In this document: piece by piece, positions 17,876-28,359 of the stretch
Position numbering within the stretch: position 1 is the stretch's first letter
Layout of the letters: each line of letters opens with the position of its first letter
Origin: Hofstenia miamia
Taxonomy: Eukaryota > Xenacoelomorpha > Acoela
Assembly: GCA_004352715.1 (NCBI GenBank)
Contig: SCFE01000088.1
Coordinates: 1,515,146-1,551,683, forward strand
Direction: 5' to 3'
DNA: 36,538 bases
The notes under the pieces: model-generated
Databases searched by the model: none
Told to the model about the DNA's origin: nothing
What the model saw: the letters and a program-made list of their open reading frames with translations, nothing else
Made by a program: the position numbers and the translations under genes

Positions 17876-19038
17876 TCACATGCATGTCAACAGTGGTTTT
17901 TGGCAAGTAAATGCGATGTATTCAAGCTTAATGCAACGCTCATAGTGGAATTTGTTTTGATCAACTTTTTGAATTCCACTTAGAAGAGCATACCCCAAAG
18001 GGCATCTGCATTGAGTAAGGCAATCACTTCTTACTTCACAATTCTGTGATGAATTTCCACATAGATGTTCAATGCAATTAAGCTCTGGACAACCACCACA
18101 AAATTGTTCATCTTCACTACCAGGACAATCAATTGCACCATTGCATACTTTATAAGTACTCACACAAAATCTACTGGAATTTTGGCATCTTAAGTAATTT
18201 ATCCTATTACAAGAAAGAACACTTTCATCATCACCTTTTGGACAATCCTCAATTCCATCGTTAACACTGAGTAAAGAAATGCATTTTGAGGTGGTTTGCG
18301 CGCTACTAAGAAAAATTTGATAGCATTTAATACTTTGAGGTTAAGAAATGTGCAATGAATATGTGCTTAAGTATTTTAAAAGTTACATCCTCAAAGCAAA
18401 ATTTATGAATAGTTATGGATAGTACTGACAAACCATTCTTGAAATTATTGATATTATGCTGAGAATAATTTGCTCAAATAATTCTCTATCATAATATTTG
18501 CTGTGAACCTGCAACGACACTAAGTGATAGTTTTGATAGTATTTAATGCAATGACTTGAATATCAAAATATCATATTTTGATCCTGCATATTTTTAAGCA
18601 GATCTTTAAGACATTATATGAATTTTTGTGCACAGTTATTAATGCATAGTCACTATGACTGCAAACAATTCTAATCTCATGGGATTTTCGACTTATTAAT
18701 TATGTAATTCCAAAAACTTATATGAATAAAAAAATTGGTTTTATTTTATACAATAGACTACAAACAAATGTATTTGCCAACAAATATAACAAAGAGAATA
18801 TGTTCCAATGACGTCAGAGATACACAGACAGCCTATTAAATAATAATTCAATTGCAACCTTTTTTGTGTTCTGTGAATTTGATAAAAAAGAAAGATTTAA
18901 ATTTAGTACTTACCTCGACTTTCTGCATTCATATTCATCTTGTGAGCATGAATTATCACAATTGTAACCCTCTTCTATTGTGCAAGCTTGAACAACATTT
19001 ATAAGAAAACTCAACAAACAGATAGAACTCGTCTTCAT
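17876..19038 (-). CDS. Small secreted protein with LDL-receptor class A repeats (2 exons)
   Basis: Exon 1 is 19038-18914, exon 2 is 18302-17876, and the intron has GTAAGT..TTCTTAGTAG borders. The join is in frame and gives ~183 residues. Residues 1-19 are a signal peptide (MKTSSICLLSFLINVVQA). LDLa repeat 1 spans the exon junction (CSQDEYEC..VNDGIEDCPKGDDE); repeat 2 is CQNSSRFC..CNGAIDCPGSEDEQFC with the calcium-binding DCxxxxDE pattern. A Cys-rich EGF-like tail (CRCPLGYALL) follows. LDLa repeats bind calcium and protein ligands outside the cell. The acceptor holds two AGs 3 bp apart, allowing one extra Ser. A GTGAGT overlaps the stop (17874-17879), so the gene may continue left, but no further exon was found. 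Ligand and role unknown. Confidence 0.7.
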
Positions 19039-19680
19039 TGCTGAATTTAGTTTAAGAATAATTTTCTCTAGTAAATTAACCAATAGCAAACTGCTTAGTT
19101 ATTCAAGATTATCTAGGCAGTAATATAACATTGTGAATCATTAAAAACTATTATTAGCAAAATCAATCTCATAAGGTGTTCTTTTTGAAACATATTGCTC
19201 TAAAACATTTCTCAATAGGAAAAGAGGTATACAATTTCCATGAATCAATCGTTTACATCTCATGGTTGGTCAGATGCAAAATTTGTTCAAAAAATTGACA
19301 ATTCTACAACTGCATTTTCTGAAACCAAAAAGCACGTGGAATTTGAATGTGAGTTCACTTAATTGTAAAATTCTGTCATTTTTTGCAAATCAAATGGCGG
19401 ATGATTTGAAAAACAGGCATTTGTTCACATTAATTGAAGTGTTATCTCTATGTTAATTTCATAAACTGTATTTTACTTCATGAGTTTTCATCCCTCGTCA
19501 GCTTATATAAAATTTGTTTCTAAGTAAATATTTGTGCGTCAATGATTATTATGATTTTGGGAATTCACTAAATTTGACGAAGTTTCGAGTGAGAAATTTA
19601 TTTGCTAAGAAATGCTGTTTTACATAGCATTTCTCTTTAATTAAAATCAAAGTAAAATAAAATATTTTCCAACTTTATAA
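19039..19680. other. Upstream flank of the LDLa gene; no gene seen
   Basis: AT-rich. Should contain the promoter of the minus-strand LDLa gene, but no convincing core element was identified. Confidence 0.4.
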
Positions 19681-19800
19681 CCATGGCCTGATGATATTCG
19701 TCATGTTGTTGTGCTTCCAAAAACTAGAAGAAAAATCATGCTAATTTGCACAGATTTTACCTATATTCTTTGTCTAGATAAGCACTTAATGCTTCCTCAT
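19681..19800 (+). pseudogene. Possible gypsy RT relic
   Basis: HVVVLPKTRRKIMLICTDFT resembles the conserved VVVPKKxGKxRxCVDFT block at the start of gypsy reverse transcriptases. It is followed by stops. Too short for a firm call. Confidence 0.3.
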
Positions 19801-20005
19801 TAACATCTAAAATGTTATTATATACTCTTCCTTATAAAGCACAGTTGGAAGTCAACTTAGATCCAAAATGTACATTGTTAATAATTCCATTTAAAGTCAC
19901 GTTCAACATTGTGCTTAACACATGGACATAAACAAACATCTCTGGAAACAAGAAAAAAGATTATTCGGAAATACCTCAAGTAAAAACATTTCTTAACATT
20001 TACTT

Positions 20006-20910
20006 GTGCTCTTGCGTACAGTACAGCATATTATTTCTATTTATAAAAAAGAGGGACAATGTGAAGCCTGGAAACGAAATGGCAGGCCACAAAATTCAAC
20101 GGAAAAAATCAAGCAAAAGGTTGCGACAGTTAGCGGTTATGTGCACAAAACTCAGTTCTGGCAACCTGAAGCTTTGTTGGACAAACGGCCACAAATATGC
20201 CACATCAAGCATCCACAGAATACTTCAAAAATATGAACTTTTTAGACGTCATGCTGCTGAAACCCGCTTCTCACAAAAGACCACAAATTGAAGAGATTTA
20301 GGTGGTGTAGACAGAAACGCAAGAACACAGTTTCTGACAGGAGGAAAGTTGTATTTACAGATGAATCCGGAATTGAACTTCGTTCGGGTAGTGTTCACTT
20401 TGTTCGCAGACCAAAAAGTGTTTTCCAACGCTACAGTCCGAAATATCTGTCTTGAAACGTTTCAGGAAGAGTCTGATGGTATTTGATACCATTTGGAATT
20501 CCGAACTCTGAATTTTAGTCAGAGTTGAAGGAACTATGAATAGTTTGCAGTACATTCACATTTTACAACAACACGTTTTCTCACAATAGGAAGAAAGTCA
20601 CATCTTAAAGCAGAACAATGCCCTTTGCCATGTTTCGGAGGTAGTCATGCAGTTCTTGGAAGAAAATGGAATCGCTATTCTTCCAGAGTGGCTACCACAT
20701 TCGCCGGATCTAAATGTCATTGAAAATCTGTGCGAGCAACTGAAGAGACGCTTGGAAGTTCAACACATTGGTATCTTGGACGAACTTTGGCAGAAAACCG
20801 AACAAAAATTTTACAGTATTTCGGACGATTATATTGCCACACTTTTTGATTCGATAGCAAGACGTATCGCAAAAGTTATTGAAGCAAAAGGAAACTTAAC
20901 CAAATACTAG
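20006..20910 (+). pseudogene. Tc1/mariner transposase, frameshifted
   Basis: The N-terminal part (about 20006-20236) includes IISIYKKEGQCEAWKRNGRP, the end of a paired-like helix-turn-helix with its GRP motif. RRKVVFTDESGIEL carries the first catalytic Asp. EQNNALCHVS has Asn where the second Asp is expected, and HSPDLNVIENLCEQLKRR carries the catalytic Glu. From that Asn to the Glu there are 35 intervening residues, versus 34 in canonical Tc1. Frameshifts occur between 20236 and 20640. The C-terminal 87 codons are intact. Terminal inverted repeats were not found. Inactive because of the shifts and the D-to-N change. Confidence 0.8.
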
Positions 20911-21419
20911 AGACTATTGTCGTGTTATCTTTGTAAACAAACTTATCAAAATTTATTTTTTGTTTTACTAAAAACGTTTCCCTTACTGTTACAACCCCAA
21001 AAATATGAGGCGCCAACTATTATTATTAAAGGTGTATGTCAACACGTTTTAAGTGAATATAACAGTTTATCATTAATTGGCTAAACTACTACAAAGCTAG
21101 CTATAGGTATAAAATAGAGCGCTTAAGGTTCTGCAGACATACCTGATTTGCACAGACTCATAACAATAATGCATATACAGCAAAGCAAATAAACATACAT
21201 ATGACAATAGGTGTAGTTATGAATATCATTTACAAACATACATCTTCTAGTATTGATAATATTTTTGGTTAACGGTATATTTTTGGTTAAAATTGAATAA
21301 TTTTTTCCAATGACAAAATGAATTTTGAAATTCACAGTTAAAATATATAATTCTTAAGCTGAATTGATAGATAATTTCTAATATTTAATTAAGCAGCAAG
21401 ATTTAAAATTGTGTTTAGG
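20911..21419. other. Noncoding flank of the Tc1 relic
   Basis: No gene seen. Any right terminal repeat of the transposon should lie near the start of this stretch. Confidence 0.4.
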
Positions 21420-21606
21420 AAAATGATTCAGATGGCTACTATGAATATCATGTGTTTCATGGCAAAATGAGGTAGACTCCTTGTGAATTTCCAAATTGGA
21501 GAAAAGATTTTGAAAAGAAGCGATATTTATTTCAATCATGGACAAAAACTTTCTATGACGCTATGAATGTGACGAATGCCTTCATTTTCATTTGTGGATT
21601 TATTTT
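21420..21606 (+). pseudogene. Possible exon-like open segment, function unknown
   Basis: Between an acceptor-like TTGTGTTTAG and a donor-like TTTTGGTAATT the plus strand reads as protein-like sequence with one in-frame TAG: DGYYEYHVFHGKM, then CEFPNWRKDFEKKRYLFQSW, ending in hydrophobic NAFIFICGFIL. Not matched to any family I know. May be a decayed exon or chance. Confidence 0.2.
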
Positions 21607-23675
21607 GGTAATTCCCTTTGAGTAGTTATTTCGCATTTTCTCTAGGTAAAGAAATACAAAGAAACAAAAATCTCAGCTAATTATTCTTGTTTGGTGGAAC
21701 TATTGTTGATAATATTAATATCATCATCCCATTCCTATAAGTCAATTGAATTACTAAATGCCAAACTTATTTTTGCTGAGTTAACGTATACTTCACATAC
21801 TGCAAAATTCAATTATTCTGTGGTTCATCCTTTGCAGAATTATCAACTTTGTTAGAGTTCTCACCCAATTTCTATCAACAAAGTTTTGGTAAATATCTCC
21901 TTTGAACGTCTACTGCTTGCAAATTTCCCAGTCCTTTCCCAAACTATATTGAGAAATAAAAATCGTTTAGCTGTTTTCATAGCTTCTTTATGCCCAACTA
22001 TGTTAATAAGTATATGGTATTCCCATAATGCAAATTGGGATTTCATGAACTTTAAATCTCGCAGAGTGATATTTGATTTATCTAAACATTGTCCATTTGG
22101 AATACTTCCTACACATTTTGTGAATGTGGCTAAGGTAGTTTCGCATTTTGTTTACGCATTAAGGGGATAACAGATTTATAAAGTACATTGAAAAATGTTA
22201 TACCATTTTCTTCTCTGAGATTGTCCAAGGTATTGCTTATTCACTTATCTATTTATCTATCTAACTGTAATGGGTGACAACAAGGCTCATTATTGGAAGT
22301 GTGGCAATTTAATACAAATTCGAACGTCTAAGTAATGCCATGAACTTCTATAACACTAACTGGATTGGAACAAATGAAAAAAAACAGCAACATATGGCCG
22401 ATTTCACTCAGTCATTGAATTATTCCGCTCTTCAATTCANACAGTTAAAAGTAACTTTCAAATTTCAATCTAGTAATGCTATGATCGACAGATGCCTCAG
22501 TACAATGTTGTCAAAAATTCGTGCAATTTATTTCAATTTTACGAAAATAAAACTAAAATCTTTCCATAAGAACGATCATTGTTGTACATAATACTTCAGT
22601 TTGAGAAAATATTCCTTCGTCTGCCTTCACGTTCGAATATCAAATCCAACTTTCGTTTAAGTGTAGGAAAATTCCGTCATGTGTTTATATAAAAAACGTT
22701 TACCATTTAAAAGAGTTCGAGTACTTATCGAAATAGCGAAATTTAAAAATATGTTTACTTTTTTAATGGCAGACAAATTGGAATTTTGCTCATGTATTTT
22801 ACCTGGCGCATTTCATAATTGGAGAGGTTTTCAATTATCTGTAGACAAATTGACAAGATGCTTCATCATAAAGAATTTTAATTGTGAAATTTTGTTGATA
22901 AGTAACCGCTTAAAGAGAAAAATGCGCCTAGAAACAATATTTAATAGTATATGAGTGTATGATTTTTACCTGGTAATATTAGAAGAAAGGATTCCAATAG
23001 TTCTAATTAAGGCTTCGCATTTTCAATGAATTTTTTTACTGAATTTGCATAAACTCAATCTTAACTCAAGCAATTTATGGAGATGTGATTTTAAACTAAT
23101 GCGAAATTTAGGCATAAATTTCTCGGGAAAGAGTAATTTTGAAAAATCTGGAAATAGCATCTTATGTTCTAATCGGCAAAAAGTCTTTACTACAACGTCT
23201 GCAGAAGTTGCAAATTTGACCCAAATGGCCTTTCTTATATAATTGAGTTCGACCAAATTTTTTCCTATTCGAAGCGGATTTAAAGCCCACAGGGAGAAAA
23301 ATATACCGTGGAACACATGAAATATGCGGTAGTAGTTATGTGGAATCATTCCGCTTAAGTCCGAGGGAATGATAATTATGATTAAATTTTATATCACAAG
23401 TAATTCAATTTTTCTATCCAGTTTCGATATTTTTTAAACAATAGAACCGAAGCCTAATTAAGATAAGATTTACGAAGGCATTATGTTTACACCCATATTT
23501 ATTGTTTTGTTAGCAGCATTGAATTTAATTCTAGTGAAACAACTGAAATTAAAAAATGGCATTTCTGTTATATGTTTAGAAATTATAAACTGCAAAGGGT
23601 AAACGAAGAAATAAATTCAATTAAAAATTAAATACAAATTTATCAATTTTGAATTTACATTGTAATTAGTAAAAT
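21607..23675. other. No supported gene
   Basis: Open frames of 60-108 codons occur on both strands (for example 21861-22170 on either strand, 23023-23349 minus), but none has recognisable domains or a convincing gene structure. An isolated N is at 22440. Confidence 0.4.
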
Positions 23676-24323
23676 TCAACAAATTCCATGATTGAATGCT
23701 TGAACAACACTAGAAATTCCTGTTGGATCCAAATTAGTCCAATCAAATTCACCAGTTTCAGAAGCTTCTTCAAATGCATCGACAGTACCCTCAGCAAGGC
23801 TTTGACCAATTTCCTTTCCGGCTTTCTTCAGTTTGTCCTTTATTTGCTGTTTGGTCATATTTCCCAATGATTTCATGGCATTCTTTATTGCAACCTTTGC
23901 TGACGCCTTTGCAGCAGTTGAAGTTCCCCCAGTTGCAACAGCACTGGCAATGTCAATAACAACTTCAAGAACTGACGTAAGCTTCAAAATTTCAATTAGC
24001 GCAAAAAAACATATGATTTACCATTTCGAACGTTCCCTCGACACATGCCTGTTGTGAACTAGCACAAGCCATTCCACAATCAACCGGGTGACTTCCTGTA
24101 CATCGCTTCCAACAAACCGGTCCTACACCTGTGTAACCAGACGCGCAGTGTGAGTAACACAGCCCTGCATCATACTCCTTGCTTCCACAGTTTGGCAAAA
24201 TGGTTTTACGAGTATAAGTCTTCTTAGCACAGCTAATTCCTATGTCTGTCATTCCATTTAAACAGTTCGGTGAACAAACACAACATCCGACATTGTGATA
24301 GCCTGTACGACATTTCGGGTATA
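23676..24323 (-). CDS. Cysteine-rich protein with DPTGI C-terminus, last two exons
   Basis: Exon 24323-24022 follows a TTTTAG acceptor and ends at GTAAAT. A 40-bp intron (24021-23982) separates it from the last exon, 23981-23676, and the join is in phase. The first exon encodes a dense Cys region: GYHNVGCCVCSPNC, LPNCGSKEYDAGLCYSHC, SGYTGVGPVCWKRC, PVDCGMACASSQQAC. The second encodes an Ala/Lys-rich amphipathic helical stretch (ASAVATGGTSTAAKASAKVA) and ends LDPTGISSVVQAFNHGIC. The GYTGVGPVCW plus DPTGI combination occurs in proteins of diverse eukaryotes with no established function. The upstream exon(s), including any signal peptide, are not identified. An N at 24337 lies just outside. Confidence 0.7.
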
Positions 24324-24741
24324 CTAAAATATCAANAACTGGTCCTACACCTGTGTAACCAGACATATATATATGTCCGCTGATGACAAATCAAAAGCCA
24401 ATAACTTAATTCCTCAAGGACACTACACTTTTGAAATTAAGATAATTATAAGGTTTTCTATTACTAGTTAATTGTATAAATTTATTGCTATACCGAAGGT
24501 ACGGCTCTGTAATATTTTAATTGGTCTTGGTTTGTTTGTAATCTGCACGCGTTTCAGCAAAAAACTTCCAGGTATTTTTAATTCGTTATAAGTAAGGACC
24601 GGACGGGAATATAAGTCATATATTAAAGCCTTCTCAATATAAATGCATAATTCCCCAACGCATACAAAATGCATTTAGAGAAGTTCAACTGAGTTAATAC
24701 AGCAACACCATACTCTTCAACACCGACCTTTTCAGCAGCGA
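24324..24741. other. Upstream flank; assembly oddity; no gene firmly seen
   Basis: Includes the single N at 24337 and a second copy of a 24-bp coding string (24343-24366) from the neighbouring exon. A 68-codon minus-strand open frame at 24468-24674 is unmatched. Confidence 0.4.
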
Positions 24742-25171
24742 CTCATGATGTGGTGTTCTTTTAGTTTTAATGGCTTGATCCCCATGGTACCTATTCAAGG
24801 AACTATGAATGCTGAGCGTTACATTGATATGCTTCGTAACAACTTTCTGCTATCAATCTGGAACCTGGTACCCTGTGATCAACCGTGAAAATTCATGCAT
24901 GGCAATACGTCATTCCATAAGAATGGGATGGTGACACAGTTCTTAGAATTTTGTCATGGACAACATAATGCTATGAACCCGATCGTGAATTTTAGAAGGG
25001 TATTGAAGCGATGTGTACACAGTAACCATCACGCAATAAGGAAAAATTACTTGGAAACATATGTGAAAAATGAGCTTTTAGTTACAGGCTGTTGTGCAAC
25101 ACTGCTAGAAAATATGCCACGATGTGTTGATCTTCTATATAAAGCAAGACGAGGCTATACAAATTATAATA
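24742..25171 (+). pseudogene. Tc1/mariner transposase fragment (second family)
   Basis: One plus-strand frame with a single TGA at about 24886 encodes FSFNGLIPMVPIQGTMNAER, then FMHGNTSFHKNGMVTQFLE (the QDNAxxHK block with Asp replaced by Gly), then VLKRCVHSNHHAIRKNYL and ENMPRCVDLLYKARRGYTNY. These are the catalytic middle and C-terminal tail of a Tc1-like transposase, distinct from the 20006-20910 copy. The SPDLNPIEN block is eroded. The N-terminal DNA-binding part is missing. It runs into a microsatellite. Confidence 0.7.
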
Positions 25172-25195
25172 ATAGTAACTTTTTATTTGTATTTG

Positions 25196-25197
<2 letters not shown>

Positions 25198-25258
<61 letters not shown>
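25198..25258. repeat. (TA)n microsatellite
   Basis: About 30 uninterrupted TA units. Confidence 0.98.
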
Positions 25259-25261
<3 letters not shown>

Positions 25262-28200
25262 TCATTCAATTTCAATAATTGTACTTCCTGGCCTCACGCC
25301 CGAGAAGTTTAATTGCTGACCAGACCCCACTCACTGGTCGATGCGATTCTAGTACTGGCTATGTATGCTGGCTTGAGCACCTCATTAGATATACAACGAT
25401 TCTTTTTCAGGCAAGCAAAATTATAGTTCTGCTTGTTAATCTGATTATGTACAGTTTTTTTTTTCTTTTCATTCAATATACCTCTGACTCAGAGTAATAT
25501 TTTAATGTTTGTTAAATAATAGGAACAGCTATGTAAAAAATTCTGAGAGCCCAATATTTTTAAAAGAATGTCTAGCTAAAACGAGCCTCATTGAAAGATT
25601 CTATGTGACCAGCCGAGCCGAAAATATATTCAATAACAATTTGCTCAACATTTTGGCCACAAAGCATTAAAATTTAAGCATTTACAATTATGCACACGAT
25701 GTTTCTTTGCTTTCAAGTAGTACTAATTGTGCATTAATTTTTCTCATTATATGTAAATATTTTAATTGTTTTCAATTTTAATCAATGAAAACATAAAATA
25801 TTCGTTAAATTGGTTTTAAAGAATTTCGAAATAGTATATTTAATATATACATGGTTTTTCCATCAAGTATGCTGTAATTAAAGGAATATACAAATTATAC
25901 AAATTTGGATAATTTGGCCATTATTTGGCAAATATTTGCCAAATATTTGGAAAATTGCCATTTTAAAAAAATCATGCATTTTTATCCAAATATTTTGCAA
26001 TTATTTGTCAAGTTTTTCTAACGTATTTACTTGGGTGACTACTATAATTTCACAAATTAGTGTTGATTTGAAAGCGGAAAAAACATTCGTTCATGTTTAA
26101 GACAATAGCTACTAGCAATCTACGAGCTCCTTGCTTTGCTGAATAAGGTGTTATCATTTGGTCAATTCTATCAACACTGACTTTGCTTTTACTATAAAAC
26201 AGTACTGTTAGATTTACTTATCTAAGAAGCATTGAAGTGTGAATGCTTATTAATACAAGAATAAATATTCACTTTTTAATGGGTTTACATTGGTAGGATG
26301 ACAACAATATTGCATTTGACTAAGTGTACAATTTGGTCTCCTACAAGTTATCCTTTATACTGACATTTATGCATGGGCCACTATTCTCTGATAATCTCAT
26401 ATTTCACTCACAATTGTTGTTTTCTTCAATCTCAAGAACAGTGCAGATTTTAGAGATGTAAAAAAATTAGAAGTAGTAATATTATGGTCTTGTCCCAAAA
26501 ATTCATTCGTCAATTGCATTGCAACGGATTCCCTTTTGATTTATGCGTTCTTCAGCATAATAATGTCACAAATAGGGCAAAATTTCAACAATATATTTCT
26601 TATCAATTACGACTAAAGTCCTTTACCTTAACCCAAACCAACTCTACATCCCCTATTGCATTATCATCAGAAGGTTTGCATAGACAGCAGTTCCTCCTGG
26701 TTGTTCAGTGCTCAATTCCAGTGAAGATATGAAAATAATTCCACCTGGTCAATATTAAAAAACAATTTATGAATTTGTTCCAATGAGAGTGAACAAGCGG
26801 TATTAGTTTATTTTGAGGTGACAAGATGGAATACCCCCCCCCCATTACCTTTCCAATATAATTTATGGACATAATAAATTACAACCATTTTTGATAATTT
26901 AAACGAATAATAGAAGAATATTAAATGTAAGAAAAAACTAACATTTGTGGGTGTAATAAAAGGGACAGAATTTGAAACAGAAAACGCCTTTAGCATTAAT
27001 CATTTTAACTGAATTTGTCAATAAATTTTTTGGTAAGGAATATGTATTAAATTAAAAGTTAACTATTAAAAATCAATTAATAGCTACTACCCTACCCTTA
27101 AAATATCATTATATATATATATATAGTTATACTCCACTATCCTACCTAGTTGCAATATATGTACATTAACGAGAAGCAGCAATTTGTTCTTAAGCAATTC
27201 TTGTAAGGTTCTCTTTTTTCCCGATCTTCTGCTTTTGTACTTACAGACTCGGACTGAGTAACACGAACTCGATTCGAAAAACCTGTTAAAAAAGACTATT
27301 TTGCTACTACCAGACCATTGTCTGTTTTACAAAAGCTTACAGCACCTAAAACATTAAATTTTGTGATTCATCCCATATTTCATTATTCGAATTTAATTTT
27401 ATGCCATTTTTTCAGTACTTCTATAAAATATATTAAATTATAGTTTAAAAATTATCTTTTTGATTATCTTCAAAATCATTTAATGAGAAATTCAAATTTG
27501 GTGGCAACCGTCAAGTAAAATTATTAGGTGTAAAATGAAATTTTTTATATCCATTTAAATTTTGGTAGCTACAAAAACTACAAAGGGTTTTAGTAATTAC
27601 AGAGGTTTAAAAAGCATACAATAATTTCAAAAAGAAACAATTGTTTTTTGAATTTCTTTTATATAAATTCTCATATGACCTAAGCAAAATACTTACAATA
27701 AATTCCTCTGTAAATTTTATGATTGAAGGGCTGCTTCATAGCATAATGCAAAAAAATTCTTTAAATATTGATTATTTCACTTAAATTCTTCACTTTGGCC
27801 ACTCGAAAATTTTCAGAATTTGTATATATTATGAAATAGTCAATTTTTCAATTGATTGTGAAATGTCAACTTGCTATGAATCTTTTGATAAAAAACAATT
27901 TTTTACATTATTCGATATTAACTCTGGGGTTATCTTTTTTATACCCCTTAAGGAGTTTAAATAATATTCTTAGAACATCTTTGAATAATAAAAACTTTGT
28001 ACAATCAATCAGCTTTCCTAGTTATTCTATTTTGGAATTTCTTACAGAATAAACTTAATTTATTTAATTTGAATATTTTTGTTCATTGAAGTTTGAGTCA
28101 AATGCCGACAAAAAGTAATTAAGGCAACGATGATCACAAAATAAAATAATATTCTTCTCACTAATTGCTTTTGAAATTTAATATCAATGTATGAAGACGC

Positions 28201-28331
28201 TTTAGTTTTCTATGCAATTATTATTGACAAAATTCCACATTAGTGCCAAAAGAGTGTTCCTCATATAAAGTTAAAGCTCTGCAAACAAGAAATTTAGTTT
28301 TTCTTTGGAGAAAATAACAGCATACCAGTAG
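25259..28331. other. 3-kb AT-rich stretch without a supported gene
   Basis: Only short unmatched open frames. Contains a foldback near 25903-25991, a C-run near 26835 and a short (AT)n near 27110-27125. Confidence 0.5.
25903..25991. repeat. AT-rich foldback with a perfect palindrome
   Basis: ATTTGGATAA (25903-25912) is inverted at 25982-25991. Inside, 25923-25944 is a perfect 22-bp palindrome made of ATTTGGCAAAT and its complement. Further TTTGG/CCAAA steps surround it. Confidence 0.7.
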
Positions 28332-28359
28332 TGGGTTAGTGCTGAAGCAAGATAATAAG

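Noticed and set aside
21861-22170. Open frames of 61-98 codons on both strands
   Set aside because: Both strands look equally protein-like; no domain, no clear splice context. Strand cannot be decided.
22340-22954. Two plus-strand open frames (83 and 91 codons)
   Set aside because: Unmatched, low-complexity AT-driven composition; the first contains an N.
23023-23349. 108-codon minus-strand open frame
   Set aside because: No recognisable motif, and the opposite strand is also open. Not enough support.
25124-25312. Open frame ending in an Ile-Tyr repeat
   Set aside because: Translation of the (TA)n microsatellite following a transposase fragment.
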